A model generated the notes under the pieces. It was not told where the DNA came from. It saw only the letters and a list, made by a program, of their open reading frames with translations, and ran no database searches. Made by a program: the position numbers and the translations under genes. Source: Sistotremastrum niveocremeum HHB9708 (taxonomy: Eukaryota; Basidiomycota; Agaricomycetes; Sistotremastrales; Sistotremastraceae). Taken from it: a stretch of 64,000 nucleotides of DNA. The DNA lies in the NCBI GenBank assembly GCA_001630475.1, contig KV419401.1, positions 558,001-622,000 on the forward strand. The letters are read 5' to 3'. How positions within the stretch are numbered: position 1 is the first letter of the stretch; every line of letters starts with the position of its first letter. Shown here one piece after another: positions 12,251 through 23,003 of this stretch.

Positions 12251-13646
12251 ATGGCAAACTGGTATCCGCAAGACTATTGGGATCATCGGGCAGCACATCA
12301 GCGCCGAGGCGGTCAGCAGATGGCATATCTCTTGGGCCAAGCCCCGATGCCGCCATTTGGTGGCCGCGACTATGCTCTAGCCGGAATCAACGGTGCACTG
12401 GAACATCCTCATCTCGCAGGATTCGACTTGGTTCAACGTCCGCCTCCAATCGGCCAAGTGCAGCTTCTCCAACCTCTTCCAGTCCCACCTCCCATCCCAC
12501 GTCCTCAGCCCGTACCCCATGCTATGCCTGTGGCTCGGATCGAAGCTGTCCCCGAGAATCAGAAGCGTCAAATTCTCTTCCATCTACCCATTCGCCACGT
12601 CGACGCAAAGACCGGGGCCGAAAGAATCACAACGGAGGATCGCAAGATCGATGTTGCTGAGGATTCAGAGCCGCTCGATGTCCGTGAACGTGCTCTCCTT
12701 CTCATGAACATCGCAGTCAATCCAGATATTCCCACTCTGCTCACATATCGAGTCTCGAACGAACGAGCCCGCGAGTCTCACAGTTTCACCACGAAGGAGG
12801 AGGTCGCGAGAGCTATTGAGTTGTATTGGCGTGCCGTCAAGAATGCACGGTCAAAGGAGGTGTATCTCCAGATTGAAAACCAGGTAGATTCTCAGTACAT
12901 TCGTACGTGCCCTTGATTGACTCAGTGTGCAGACTCCCGTTCCGAAACCGAAAGAGAAGGAGAATCCCAAGAAGAACCTCACGCACGATGCGCTGAAGGC
13001 GATGAGCGGAGAGTTGGAGCGGGAGATTGGGATTGTTGAGAAGAAGACAGAGTGCACAGAGCACCGTGGAGAGTGGTGTTTCGTGCAGTCGCATGGAGCG
13101 CATGCAAGGTTGACACGATGGGATATCATTCGCTGGGCAAAGCTAATCGTGCGTGTACATGTGTCTCGACTTTGGCTCAGAATCTGACTGTGAGCTCAGC
13201 ACGACGGCAAGGTGGAAGAAGACTGCGACACACCTCCAAACACCCATGACTTCGCACGACTCCATGCCACCCCTCGCAAGGCCAGGGAGCTGAAATCGCC
13301 TCCCAAGAATGAAGTCCACGTCCATTTCGGCAACAACCCCTTCCAAGACATCACAAATTTCAGCCCACCAACCACATCGTCTGCTCAGAAGAAGAGGGCC
13401 CGGATTGACGAGATTGAGACGCCTCGAGTTCACGAAATCCTCCAGTCGCTGGAGCGCAGACATGCTCCCGCCCAATTCCTCAAGTATGAAGCAGCACTGG
13501 CGGCAAAGGATATCCACGACGCAACGGCAGCACACCTCTTCTCGGCAGACTACTTTGAAAGAGCCATTGGAATGACTGAGGGAGCAGCAAGGTTGTTTGT
13601 ACAGAGAGTTGCGGGACTGGTTGATGCGGCACGGGAACAAGCATGA
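12251..13646 (+). CDS. Accessory protein of the mariner element (Cys/His motif plus SAM-like C-terminus)
   Basis: Three exons (12251-12883, 12933-13148, 13200-13646) join in frame to 431 residues with no stop. The N-terminus (MANWYPQDYWDHRAAHQ) leads into a proline-rich linker around residues 65-100. The middle exon carries a CTEHRGEWC..H..H array (C-x2-H-x4-C) followed by LTRWDIIRWAKLI and later DTPPNTHDF; this resembles a putative zinc-binding module I recall from many uncharacterised Agaricomycete proteins. The C-terminal 65 residues (FLKYEAALAAKDIHD, then FERAIGMTEGAARLF) look like a small SAM-type helical bundle. A basic KKRAR sits just before it. A DNA-binding or transposition helper role is inference; it lies wholly inside the inverted repeats. 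Confidence 0.75.
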
Positions 13647-13699
13647 ACGTACAAGAATTCATTTGAGCAGTGTATTTTTATTGTATATATATGTAAACT

Positions 13700-14857
13700 T
13701 CACGCCATATGTCCACTGTGATGATACCAACCTTCAATATTCTCTGGTGTCATGGCTTCATGCACCATCTCATATAGCACTTGGAACGGGTCTCCGTCTA
13801 GTTCGCCCCGCACGTAGTTGTTTTCTCGGCGGATGAGAGCCTTCATTGCCGAGAACCCTTCTTCAATTGGGTTGAGATCTGGAGAGTATGGCGGGAGGAA
13901 AACGATGCGCATGTTGCTATGCGACAATCAATAAAAGTGATAACATGACGAGAATGGGCGCACCGAGAATGCACAAGTTCCCGAAGGGCTTCAGAGTGAT
14001 GGATGCTAGCATTGTCCATCACAAGAACCGAATTTGGGAGGGGGAATTCCTGCATATGATCCAATAGAATTTCAACAAAGTCGTTGAATAGCTCCGCATT
14101 CCATGATTTGTCGATGATATCAAGATGCAACACCCCTTCAAGCGAGATCGCTGGAAGAATTGAGTATCTGCAACTTGTCAGGCTAGCAGAGAGGACGGGA
14201 ATGGTGAGCGTACCTTGTTCCGCGAGCAAAAAAGTCCCGACGACGAGCTCTAGTGCCTGTAGTACTCCATGCCATTTTACGGCGCGTGGTATGTCGATTA
14301 CACGCAGACTCGTCGCAAAAGACGAGCTGCTCCGCGGTGTATGTGCTGGCCATCATCTCACGCCAAAGTCGACGCTGTTCATCGTCGCGCTCGGCAGCGG
14401 CAACAGACGCCTCAAGATATATCAGTCGATGTCATCAACGAAGGGAGAGATGCTACTCACCGTCTTGCGTGTCAATCCGCGTCTTTTCAGCGACCGCCCA
14501 ATTGTCTCAGCGGATACCTCGACATTACAGGCGTTCCGGAGACTCTGCTGAAGCTCAGACAAAAATATGTCTGGCTTGCGCTCAATCAGCGATTCGAGAT
14601 ACTAGAGAGATGGTCAGCATGGGCACGGGAATTTGTACAATACTCACATCGACATCCCACGACGATAGCTCTCTGGGCCTTCCGATTGGACACAACCGCT
14701 GCCCTGTCACACTCCCAGTGTCTCGAAAGTTCTTGAGGACTCGAGTGATAGCGCGCTCGCTGATCTCAGTCGCTGCTGCAATCGCCTTGACCGTCATAGT
14801 TCGCCTCATTATCACGATGAGTTCTTTCTGCGGGATAGGTATGTCGCGTCGAACCAT
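13700..14857 (-). CDS. Tc1/mariner (IS630-type) DD34E transposase
   Basis: The transposase cuts and pastes the surrounding element. It starts at 14857 ([19 protein letters not shown]) with a helix-turn-helix ([21 protein letters not shown]), then a second winged domain ([11 protein letters not shown]). Five exons join in frame through four introns of about 45-55 nt. The DDE catalytic residues are in place: D1 in [11 protein letters not shown]2 in [10 protein letters not shown], and the Glu in [12 protein letters not shown]. Exactly 34 residues separate the second D from the Glu, the DD34E signature of Tc1-like enzymes. Stop TGA is at 13700. No disabling change is seen. It converges on the accessory gene. 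Confidence 0.93.
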
Positions 14858-14967
14858 GATGAGGATAGAGTAGCCGTAGAAGTGGATTCATCGTCCTTGA
14901 GCTGGGATAGTCGTCAGATAGTGTTGCTGGTGGAGCGCCTTTGTTTATTTATGTTTGTTGGTGGGGC

Positions 14968-15022
14968 GGGACCCTGTGTTTGCTCGCAGCTCGCACGGCC
15001 TATCGTTTTGAAGTTAGCTGTA
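14968..15022 (-). repeat. Right terminal inverted repeat of the mariner element
   Basis: Perfect 55-bp inverted copy of 12053-12107 ending in the duplicated TA. Confidence 0.95.
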
Positions 15023-15098
15023 AAGAACGTCAGCCAAGCTCTCGTTCAAGCTTTCGCTCATCCACCACGTCCACGTCCACTCTGGCTCTCAACCCAGG

Positions 15099-17096
15099 AT
15101 GACATCAAAATCTAGAGTTGGCCTACAGCAGTGGCCATTAGTCCCTACGCCGTATGTGGCCTCGATGCCTAGCGCGCCGAAGAATGATGAAACGATTCTC
15201 GATATGTCCAGCCCGTATCACAAGTCGAAGAAACGGTAAACCCTTCTTCGCTATGTTCTGATGCAACACTCATTCGTATTCGAGTAGACAGGTCCCGTGG
15301 GTACGCCCAGAATTTGACGGATGTGTGTCAAGCTAACGCGAACATTTAGGTGCCTATACCATCAGGATGGAAACGCCATGTTCATCCCAGCGGATGGATA
15401 TACTTTGAGAAACCCGAGGCTCGCATCATAACCGACTACCCAATGGGTTCCCCAGAACTTCAAGCGGCATTGAACAAACTCGACAAAGAAGACTCTGAGA
15501 CCATACCTGAAGAATTCGAGCTATGGATTGGACAAAGTACGTCCTATTCTACCTATATCTGATCAATGCTTACAAGTCCGAAGGTGCACAAGACGCAGAC
15601 CTAGTGTACATTGATCACGAACGTCGTCGTGCACTTCCCAATTTGAAAAGCGATGAATCGGACATTGAAGATCATATGAAGACTGACGAAGACCGAACAA
15701 AACGTATGCGCCTTACCGCTCAAACCACATAATCCGACTTAAAGTGCGTTAGATTTGCGTCTAGAATTATCATACTGGCGATACCTCGCCGAACACCCCT
15801 GTCACGCTCGATTACCACCCAATGTCGAAGAAGATGCTCTAGCTATATTATCCTTCTTCATCCAAGGTACTTATGATATTCAAAGCCCTGAAATAAGCTA
15901 ATGGGGGTCCCAGATCGAATATTAAACCCAGAAGACAGCGTCGTTCCATTTTCGAAGGAGACCAGCAAGGAGTTGATGGATCTACTGAGCGCAATGACAT
16001 CCGACAAAAGCTACGCCTCAAATGCCAGGAACAGCCATGTCAAGACTCATTTCGTATCTCGTCTCATGGAGCGCATCGGTAGGTCTCCTTACAGTCAGCC
16101 GCGAACCAATCTTCATCGTCAATAGTGGACGAACGACTACGCCAACATTACGGTGAAGAAGGTGCTCGTCGATATCTGAAGAAAGGACGGCATGCACGAG
16201 TCATCCAAGATGCTAAATCACCCTGGGCAATCGATCTCCTGCTCGATTTCTGCATGGTGTTTCTCTTCTTCGGCACCCCATTCGCATACCTCCGCCACGT
16301 CAACGAATTCTTCATCACCGGTACGTCCCCCTCCCTCCCTTCCCCTCTCTCTTTCTGATGAAAGTACTTATCGCGATGCAGCGCTGGGTCGTACGGAGAC
16401 AATCAGCGAAAAGTGGCGCGCATTCGTGGATGAGAACGTCACAGATTGGTCGGATACGAATCTCGTGGCTACAGTCCTTGTCAGCGCTGCAGTAGGCTTT
16501 CTAGCCGTACCCGGTATCGACGATATTTCCCGCCTCTTTGCTCTATTCTCCATTTTATTCGCTCTTTCAAGTCTTATCGCAGGACTGTTGAATGCTTGGC
16601 AACATCAACATGAGTCGCGTGCGAGTCTCGAATTGACCATCATCGTACGCCCCCCCCTCTCTATTCCCTTCGATGTCAGGATTGACATGATATAGATGAA
16701 CTTCTTCTCACAAGCCGAACGGCCCCTCCGAACATACAAAATCCTCGCCCTCCTCCTCGCACTCCCCATGGCCCTCCTAATCTGGGCAACAGTCTCATTC
16801 GCAGTCTCCATAACCATCTTCTCGTGGCACGGTCTCGACACCACATTCGTTCAGAACAACCCGGATTTCAAGAGTCGTACTCAGGATGGTGTACCTGAGG
16901 CTTTTGAGTTTACGAAGTATACGGGGATTGCGACGACGAGTGTTGCGTGTGTTGGAGGGTTGTTGGTTATCATTTCGTTGGTTTATTTTTGGCATGTGAG
17001 TTTTTCTTCGTTTTTTGGTGGGAGAAGAGGTGCCGATGTTGTTTATTGTAGGTGTGGACACCGCCGAATCCGAATAGGTGGCATAAGCGGAAATGA
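15099..17096 (+). CDS. WW-like domain membrane protein, unknown function
   Basis: This belongs to a family of Agaricomycete proteins I recognise only as hypothetical. The N-terminus is polar; then VPIPSGWKRHVHPSGWIYFEK resembles the start of a WW domain (two Trp, Gly, aromatic pair) and is followed by LVYIDHERRR, the usual partner motif. Several introns of about 50 nt follow. The C-terminal half has hydrophobic segments: DLLLDFCMVFLFFGTPFAYL, an ATVLVSAAVGFLAVPG region, and ILALLLALPMALLIWATVSF plus TSVACVGGLLVIISLVYFW near the end. The last exon gives VWTPPNPNRWHKRK. The first frame needs a 13-nt exon (15288-15300) between exon 1 and exon 3 to keep RQVPWVPIPSG in frame. The mariner end lies 76 bp upstream, so the promoter may have been altered. 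Confidence 0.8.
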
Positions 17097-17548
17097 GAAA
17101 GTGGGCTTTCGTCCGGAATCTAATTTATTCAAGTTTTCCTTGTTGTCTGCCACGAGCTCGTTTCACCGATCATGACATCTTGTTCTACAACTTCATTCCT
17201 AAGCTGGGTGTAGTGACACGATGACACAAATCTCTACATAAATGTAGTCCATTAACCTACTGACGGATCGAAGTACTTATTGATACTGGCGTACAAGAGA
17301 TCCGCCCATTCTTCATCAATAAAGTCACGAATAATCTGCCAGCGAGGACTTCGTTGAGGATTTCTTACGTGTATATAATTAGTGACTGATACTCGAGTAC
17401 AGTCTGTTTCCGAGAACAATAGGAATTGGTCATCGCGGCGACGAAGGGTGACATTTTGGTGCACTGACGGATGCAAGTGGTTCGGCTGGCAGATTTGATA
17501 ACAAAACCCTTGTGATCATATACCTTCTTTAGGCCGGCCCTGCAAGTC
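17097..17548. other. Spacer with one weak minus-strand frame
   Basis: A 74-codon minus-strand frame at 17252-17476 looks protein-like (RDFIDEEWADLLYASINKYF) but opens with a non-ATG codon and has no upstream exon I can define. It may be a gene remnant. Confidence 0.4.
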
Positions 17549-17659
17549 GGGCGCGTGGCGCAGTTGGTAGCGCGCATGCTTAGCATTCGGACAGCTTGGG
17601 ATTTGAACCCTTGCTTACGTAATTGCATGAGGGCCAGGGTTCAAATCCCTGCGCGTCCA
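17549..17659 (+). tRNA. tRNA-Ala (anticodon AGC) with intron
   Basis: The mature tRNA folds as a cloverleaf: acceptor GGGCGCG pairs with CGCGTCC (one G-U) before discriminator A; the D arm is GCGC..GCGC. The anticodon stem CATGC/GCATG encloses loop TTAGCAT with anticodon AGC at 17582-17584. The T arm is CAGGG-TTCAAAT-CCCTG. A 38-nt intron (17586-17623) sits one base after the anticodon, the canonical place. Without it the gene is 73 nt. A run of five T follows at 17660-17664 as the Pol III stop. Confidence 0.93.
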
Positions 17660-17664
17660 TTTTT
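17660..17664 (+). terminator. Pol III T-run after tRNA-Ala
   Basis: Five T directly after the discriminator base fit an RNA polymerase III terminator. Confidence 0.7.
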
Positions 17665-17809
17665 GCGCTTTTGAAACACTTTCTTATATTTTCTGAACGT
17701 TTGGGGCTTGGTTTCAGGGCTTTCAGAATTTTTTTGGGCAATTTTCGCTTTGTTCTTGTGATTTTTGGTGAACTTTTGTGATTCGAAGTCTGGGATTGCG
17801 CTGTAAAAT

Positions 17810-17834
17810 TACTAGTAGAGTAGCTCTACTAGTA
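17810..17834. repeat. Short perfect inverted repeat
   Basis: TACTAGTAGAG, a TAG spacer and CTCTACTAGTA form an 11-bp perfect hairpin. Its role is unknown. Confidence 0.5.
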
Positions 17835-18811
17835 TACCGACTTCTTATCAGATTTGGGGTGGTACTATATGGCAGAGTTCGCTCAACATCATCGTGTTTC
17901 GTATCTGAATTTAAGGAGGCGCCCACGGCAAGTGCCGAAAATTTCTTGGGAATTCAAATCCCGACTTGCCCAAGTGTTTGCATCTGGTTATCGACTCTGT
18001 CCAGCTCACAAACACTTGTCTTTCCTAGTGCGATAAGCATATCGACTACATATCATTATAGAGCGAGTCGAAGGGAAACGTAGGGCGGAATCGAGAACCG
18101 GTGAGTAGGGAAAACAAAGCAGATTGACTCGTTGTGCGTGACGTGTGCGTCCGACTACACGGATGCGAGTGCTATGGAGCTGTGATGTTCACGCGCTGCT
18201 ATGGAAGTTCCCTGTAAGTGCTGTCCCGATGCTCTATAAACAGGATCTGTCTACAGGCGCCATGTGTCTACATAGCGCTACGAAGCGACTCATAGCAGTA
18301 CAATTATGTTACCGGCCACGAAAGGCGTTTCCTGATGCTCACAACCCCGGTCGGTTTTCTCGTTTGATTTGATTGTTTCATAGCGACTCGCGAGATATCC
18401 ATGAGTTTCGAAGAGACCTCACTCGCGGGAAATACAGCAAGGCAGTGATCACTTAGTATGTGGTCTTCTGGTCAATCAGACACGGAAGAAAGATGTTCAC
18501 GAGCTGAAATCACAGTTTGGTTGTCGTGTCCTGCCAGTGGATGTATCCCGCTAATGCAAATGTCTAGTACACCTGACGAGAGCCAGCAGGTGAGTTGCAC
18601 ATGCTGATCAAGTTATCAACAAGATGACGAAAACGAATGACCGTGGTATTGTTACTGCTACATCAGCCAATTGGATCCAGGCATCAAAGTACCTCCATAG
18701 TGCGACACAGTCGTACCGAAATCCGTATGGTGTGGTAGCAATCGGTACGTCTACCACTATAGCAGCGAGGCGAGTTCGAATTGATTGACAAGGCGTATAT
18801 ATTAAGAGAAT

Positions 18812-20365
18812 ATGGCAGTGGGTGTGGTAGAACTTCTGGACTCTGACGGGACCGTACGGCAATACACCATGCCCGTCGTTAAGGACTCTCACAGCTACAG
18901 GATAATCACAACTTTGACGCCTCCGGCGATGTCTCGAGACGTTATCGACAGACGTTCTCTAGTAACACCCGGTCCTTTCCAACTCTTTGCTTTCGCTTTA
19001 CTCCTGACCGCTCAGGTTGGACTAACGTTCCTTCTTGTCACACTCCTCCTTGCCAAAGTTCGACGTACGCTTTCCTTCTATAACCTCCTTGTTATCACAT
19101 GGGTTCTGGTCCCTATATATCTACTGCTGTGAGATCCACATGCAACTTCAACTTTCGTGCCCGATTGTTGACTTTCAGTGCTAGATTCTATACAAAGCAA
19201 TATGATGTCCCCCAGGTTCACAGCGATATTTGTGCTGCTCAGGCAATACTGAAACACGGGGTCGACTCCGCGTCAGTCATGATGCCGTCATCGTAAGCCT
19301 GAAGACTCTAACTTTTTCATCAGCTTTCTTGTTGCGCTCTTCTTGCTGGCGTTCGAGGTACTCTAATTCTCATTTCTAATCTTTCTGATTGGCTCAGTTG
19401 CAAACTCTTAGTCCTGGCGGTTAGCAAATTACGGGATGCAGAATCCTCCAGTCGTTTTTCAGAGAATTTTGGTAAATTACTCTGAGTTTTGGACGGCACA
19501 GTGGGATGATTGCTCCTCAGGTCATGGCATTACCGTATGCCCACTTTTTCGCTTCCTCAATATTGGTTTTCATAGTAAGTTCACATCCTTGTCCGTATGA
19601 TAGGTTCTGACTGAATGGCAGCGTGGAAAAACCTCATTGGCTCGCAAATACGTGCCATACTATTCCTTGTACTGCATATTAGATGGGGACCACACACTGT
19701 ATACTATAGTGCCTTCTGCATGCGTCATCTGCGAGTTTGACATGAATTACGTAGAGATGCCATTGAAAACGCTGAACATGCAGTCATGATGCTGGGCACG
19801 ATACTCTATGAAGGTTGGTCACTCAATCGTGTTGATAAGATACTGATGCCGTTATACAGTGAGGACCGCACTCGTCTGTAGGAAGATGACGAAGGCGGCA
19901 GAAAACATGGACATCAAGAATGACTTGGGATTTTCAACCTTTGTTCGTCTCAGTGTCTTCACCATCTGGCTCCTGATCGGGTAAGAATAGACCACATTTT
20001 CAGCGAACTCACTTGAACCAGTCCACAAGTCTATTCTGTGTCCTGAGCACGGCTCCAGGGCCTCCAGGCGAGGTTTCAGAGTCCGTGAACATTCTGCGTC
20101 AGATATCGTTATTCATCCTCTTTTCATGTGAGTAGCAAGCATTATCAAAAGAATTTGTCTGAACGCTCCAAAGCGCCGCTCATGGTTTTCCTGGTCTTCT
20201 CGACTCAGAAGGTGAGCCATTTGATTGTCAAAATTTTCTCATGGCCATAACCGTCTCAAGGACATCATTCGCTTCATATTTTGTCGTCGGCCAGTGACAA
20301 GATCGCCCCAGAGGCTCACGGAAGCCTCGCCTTTGGCTGGATCTCGGACGCTCGAGATCAAGTAG
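18812..20365 (+). CDS. Seven-transmembrane orphan protein of the Agaricomycete receptor-like family
   Basis: Around nine exons join to a polytopic membrane protein. The N-terminal ectodomain (MAVGVVELLDSDGTVRQY) precedes TM1 (FQLFAFALLLTAQVGLTFLL). Then come NLLVITWVLVPIYLLL, a conserved-looking DICAAQAILKHG loop, SSFLVALFLLAFE, ILVMALPYAHFFASSILVF, VMMLGTILYEVRTALV, SVFTIWLLIGLFCVL and a last segment LMVFLVFSTQKDIIRFIF. The tail is short and basic. The order, the C-x2-Q motif after TM2-3 and the xSTQKDI end match a large family of mushroom 7-TM proteins that look like receptors but have no known ligand. Middle exon joins were chosen by frame, so small boundaries may shift. A GPCR-like role is inference. 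Confidence 0.7.
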
Positions 20366-21232
20366 ACTCCTTCAAGGGTTCTAGATGAGTAAGGATCTGT
20401 GCCCAATAACGGAGAGCCTTCGCTCAGGTATGTCGATGGTAGCCCTTAAGGCCTTCGTTACAATGTAAGAATGTATAGGGCGCCTTGAAGGAAGCTGAAT
20501 TCCGAGTCACACCCAAAATGCGAGTACGTATCGAGCAGATATTTTCGCACAATCGCACTGAGCAGTTGCCTCTTCTCATCGTCAATAAAATCAAGTTGAA
20601 CAAAATACTAGTATTGTCGGCTACACTGCAGTTTCTGCCAATGTGAACGTCAAGGACGCATGTGTCTTGTATAAAATATCAATGTACTGTTTTGACTAGT
20701 TCATCAGCTTCAATAAGGCATATCGATGCAAATAAACGGTCGACAGGAATGGTCGTTGGTGAGTGACTGTGACATCATTATCATGACACCGCGTGATGTC
20801 ACAACAACAACAACAAATTCAATTAACGTCCTCGAGGCACAGAGGTGCCTATGGTAGACGGCTAACTAAGGTACAAAGCAAAGCAACGTGTGTCACATCA
20901 CGCAACGCTCAACCTCGACCGACCGCATCCACATCCACATCCGCACTTGCATCTGTAGCTCATTCAGAACGCATCTTCCACACATTTCTCTTAATTGCAA
21001 CCTCCATTGCCCACACTGGTTTGGAGCCGCCGACTGCCGCTTAACGAACAACCGCTTTGATTCTTCAACCCTTGAAAGCAAGTTCAGTCTGAACAACCAG
21101 CAACTCGAGCTCGCACCAACGAGGGAGCGTAAGTCCTGTACTGGTGATTTTCAAGCCTTTGGCATATTCATACGATTACTTCTAGGAGAAAACATTCGAA
21201 TCCATCGCCAGAAAAGTTTCTGAATCAGGGTC
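20366..21232. other. Intergenic upstream of the MYND pair
   Basis: No gene seen. A short CAA microsatellite occurs at about 20800. The last 350 bases may hold the leader of the first MYND gene. Confidence 0.5.
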
Positions 21233-22471
21233 ATGACGCGTCACTGCGTAGTCTGCGGGGTCCTAACGAAAAAGGCTTGCACCGGATGCTCGAGAACTCC
21301 TTACTGCAGCAAGAAATGTCAAAAGGAGAACTGGGTCCTACACATCCTCGAGTGCGACAACCCCGGACGCGAAATCACTACCGCCGACCGACTTGCAGCG
21401 GAGGTCGCCCATCCTGGCCAGATTATCCACGAACAGACATGGACCGATTATGGATTCTTTTCTCTGGCTAGTCGCGAAGATGGCACGGCCCTTCACAACG
21501 TTTATCATGACATTTTCATGATCGTTGGCATAAAAGCTCCCATGATCCATCAATGGCGTCTCGAAGGCACACTCCACACCGCACTCATCGAGATATACAA
21601 AGCAACAGGATCTCTGCTTGATCATGCCAACCTCATTTGGCTCTCTCAGCATCCCGATCTCTTTGACCCTGAGATTGTTGGCCGCAGCGCCGAACAGAGA
21701 CGAGCCGCTGTTATGACAGTGGTGTGGGCGCATCTAGGTGGTTCGGAGGACACTACTCATGAAGAAATGGAAGAGGAAGTTGCGAAGTGGCCACTGTACA
21801 AGCAGATCTGCTGGGAGTTCTACATCATCGTCTTCAGTCATTGCAGCCCCGCAGTGAACAGCCCGACTACCTGGCTCGCTTTCGGCTTCTGCCTTTTCAC
21901 CGATAATCCGGTTCGTCAGCCAGATGGTCCTCTCGGTTATCCGCTCCGCCCATTGTATTCGCAGCTCGTTCAGCGATGCACTTTCGACGAATTTTACGAA
22001 GCGTTCACTACGGCATCCCTCATTGCGCTCATGGACAAGTATGGATTGAAGGACGAACGCACTTCCATGCCTCAAGCCCAGGAATTCGAACGCCATCTCT
22101 CCCAATCTCCCGATCGATACCCGGATGTATGGGGTCTCAAGTCCTTCGTCCTGTTCCCTGATCAAGGTCCTATGCCATCCCTCATCCTCTTCGGATTCCA
22201 CAATTGCCGCGACGATAAGGAAATTAAGCAGCTCAGCGGAGTCTATTTCACTCTGTTTGAAGACTTGGAAGTCCCACCTTTCCAAATCCTGGAGGCTGCA
22301 GAGAAGGATCGTCTCTTCGAATTAGTCACAACGCTTCCCGGGTACCACCTCAGTAACACCAACAAACGATTTCTACGCCGCGTCCTCAACACAAAAAATC
22401 GCCTTATCTTGTCGAAGGATTTCAAACTCACTCCCGAAACGATGAAGAAAATCCTACCTCGCCGAACTTGA
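21233..22471 (+). CDS. MYND-type zinc finger protein (tandem copy 1)
   Basis: A single uninterrupted exon codes for 412 residues. Residues 5-40 form a complete MYND finger: CVVCGVLTKKACTGCSRTPY followed by C-x3-C, W-x2-H-x3-C, giving the C-x2-C, C-x2-C, C-x3-C, H-x3-C set that binds two zinc ions. MYND domains usually mediate protein binding. The remaining 370 residues are alpha-helical looking (GREITTADRLAAEV, WDFYFI-like blocks) and shared along the whole length with the next gene, but I know no function for that part. No signal peptide or membrane segment is present. The absence of introns contrasts with its neighbours and may reflect the family or a retrocopy origin. Confidence 0.9.
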   Translation: MTRHCVVCGVLTKKACTGCSRTPYCSKKCQKENWVLHILECDNPGREITTADRLAAEVAHPGQIIHEQTWTDYGFFSLASREDGTALHNVYHDIFMIVGIKAPMIHQWRLEGTLHTALIEIYKATGSLLDHANLIWLSQHPDLFDPEIVGRSAEQRRAAVMTVVWAHLGGSEDTTHEEMEEEVAKWPLYKQICWEFYIIVFSHCSPAVNSPTTWLAFGFCLFTDNPVRQPDGPLGYPLRPLYSQLVQRCTFDEFYEAFTTASLIALMDKYGLKDERTSMPQAQEFERHLSQSPDRYPDVWGLKSFVLFPDQGPMPSLILFGFHNCRDDKEIKQLSGVYFTLFEDLEVPPFQILEAAEKDRLFELVTTLPGYHLSNTNKRFLRRVLNTKNRLILSKDFKLTPETMKKILPRRT

Positions 22472-23003
22472 CCTCCTTATATTCGTCGTCAACACTTTTC
22501 CACAGCGCCATACATCCTTTGGCTACTTCTTTCATGTGTCTAATCTTCTTGAGAATGTTCCTCGTCCTTGCTATGTATAATACTAGTGTATACAATTTTC
22601 TGGTATCCTGAATCTTGCTGATGGTATGTGGCCCGTCGGAGTTTCAAGAGGTTGAGCTGGCAACGGAGGCGTTGGCTCCGTCGGAAAGCTACTGTCATCG
22701 CCATCACATACATCCTCAAGCTCAGACTCAAATTTCCAAGCTGCCAGATTCATATCAAGATACTGCATAGCCTATTATTCTAGAAACGTCGCCTGTCCGC
22801 CACAGCGTCACCTCCGAACCCAGTCTCTCTCGAGCCCTAGAAAGACGCACCATCGACGGTCCATTACACGAGCCACACTTTCGAGGAGGCAGAGACCAAT
22901 TTGAACCGACCCCAGAGCCTTGTAAGCTGTGTGCTTCAAGTACTGGATGCTTTACTGATGCTTTATCCAGAATCTCATTCTCTCGCATTCGACGAAACCG
23001 AAC
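22472..23003. other. Spacer between the MYND pair
   Basis: Regulatory spacer for the second copy. Nothing else seen. Confidence 0.5.

Larger units (their letters stand above)
12053..15022. mobile_element. Tc1/mariner DNA transposon with two genes
   Basis: The element is bounded by inverted repeats identical over 55 bp (12053-12107 and 14968-15022), beginning TACAGCTAACTTCAAAACGA. The outer TA at each end is the duplicated target typical of IS630-Tc1-mariner. It is about 2.97 kb, longer than the usual 1.3-2 kb, because it holds two genes: an accessory gene on the plus strand (12251-13646) and a DD34E transposase on the minus strand (13700-14857). Their 3' ends face each other 53 bp apart. Both frames are intact after splicing and the repeats are undiverged, so the insertion looks recent and could be autonomous. 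The right end lies 76 bp from the start codon of the next host gene. Confidence 0.92.
17660..18811. other. Intergenic between tRNA-Ala and 7-TM gene
   Basis: No gene supported in about 1.15 kb. It holds the T-run and the hairpin listed separately. Confidence 0.5.

Noticed and set aside
17252-17476. Minus frame with protein-like composition
   Set aside because: Non-ATG start and no upstream exon found; kept only as a possible remnant.
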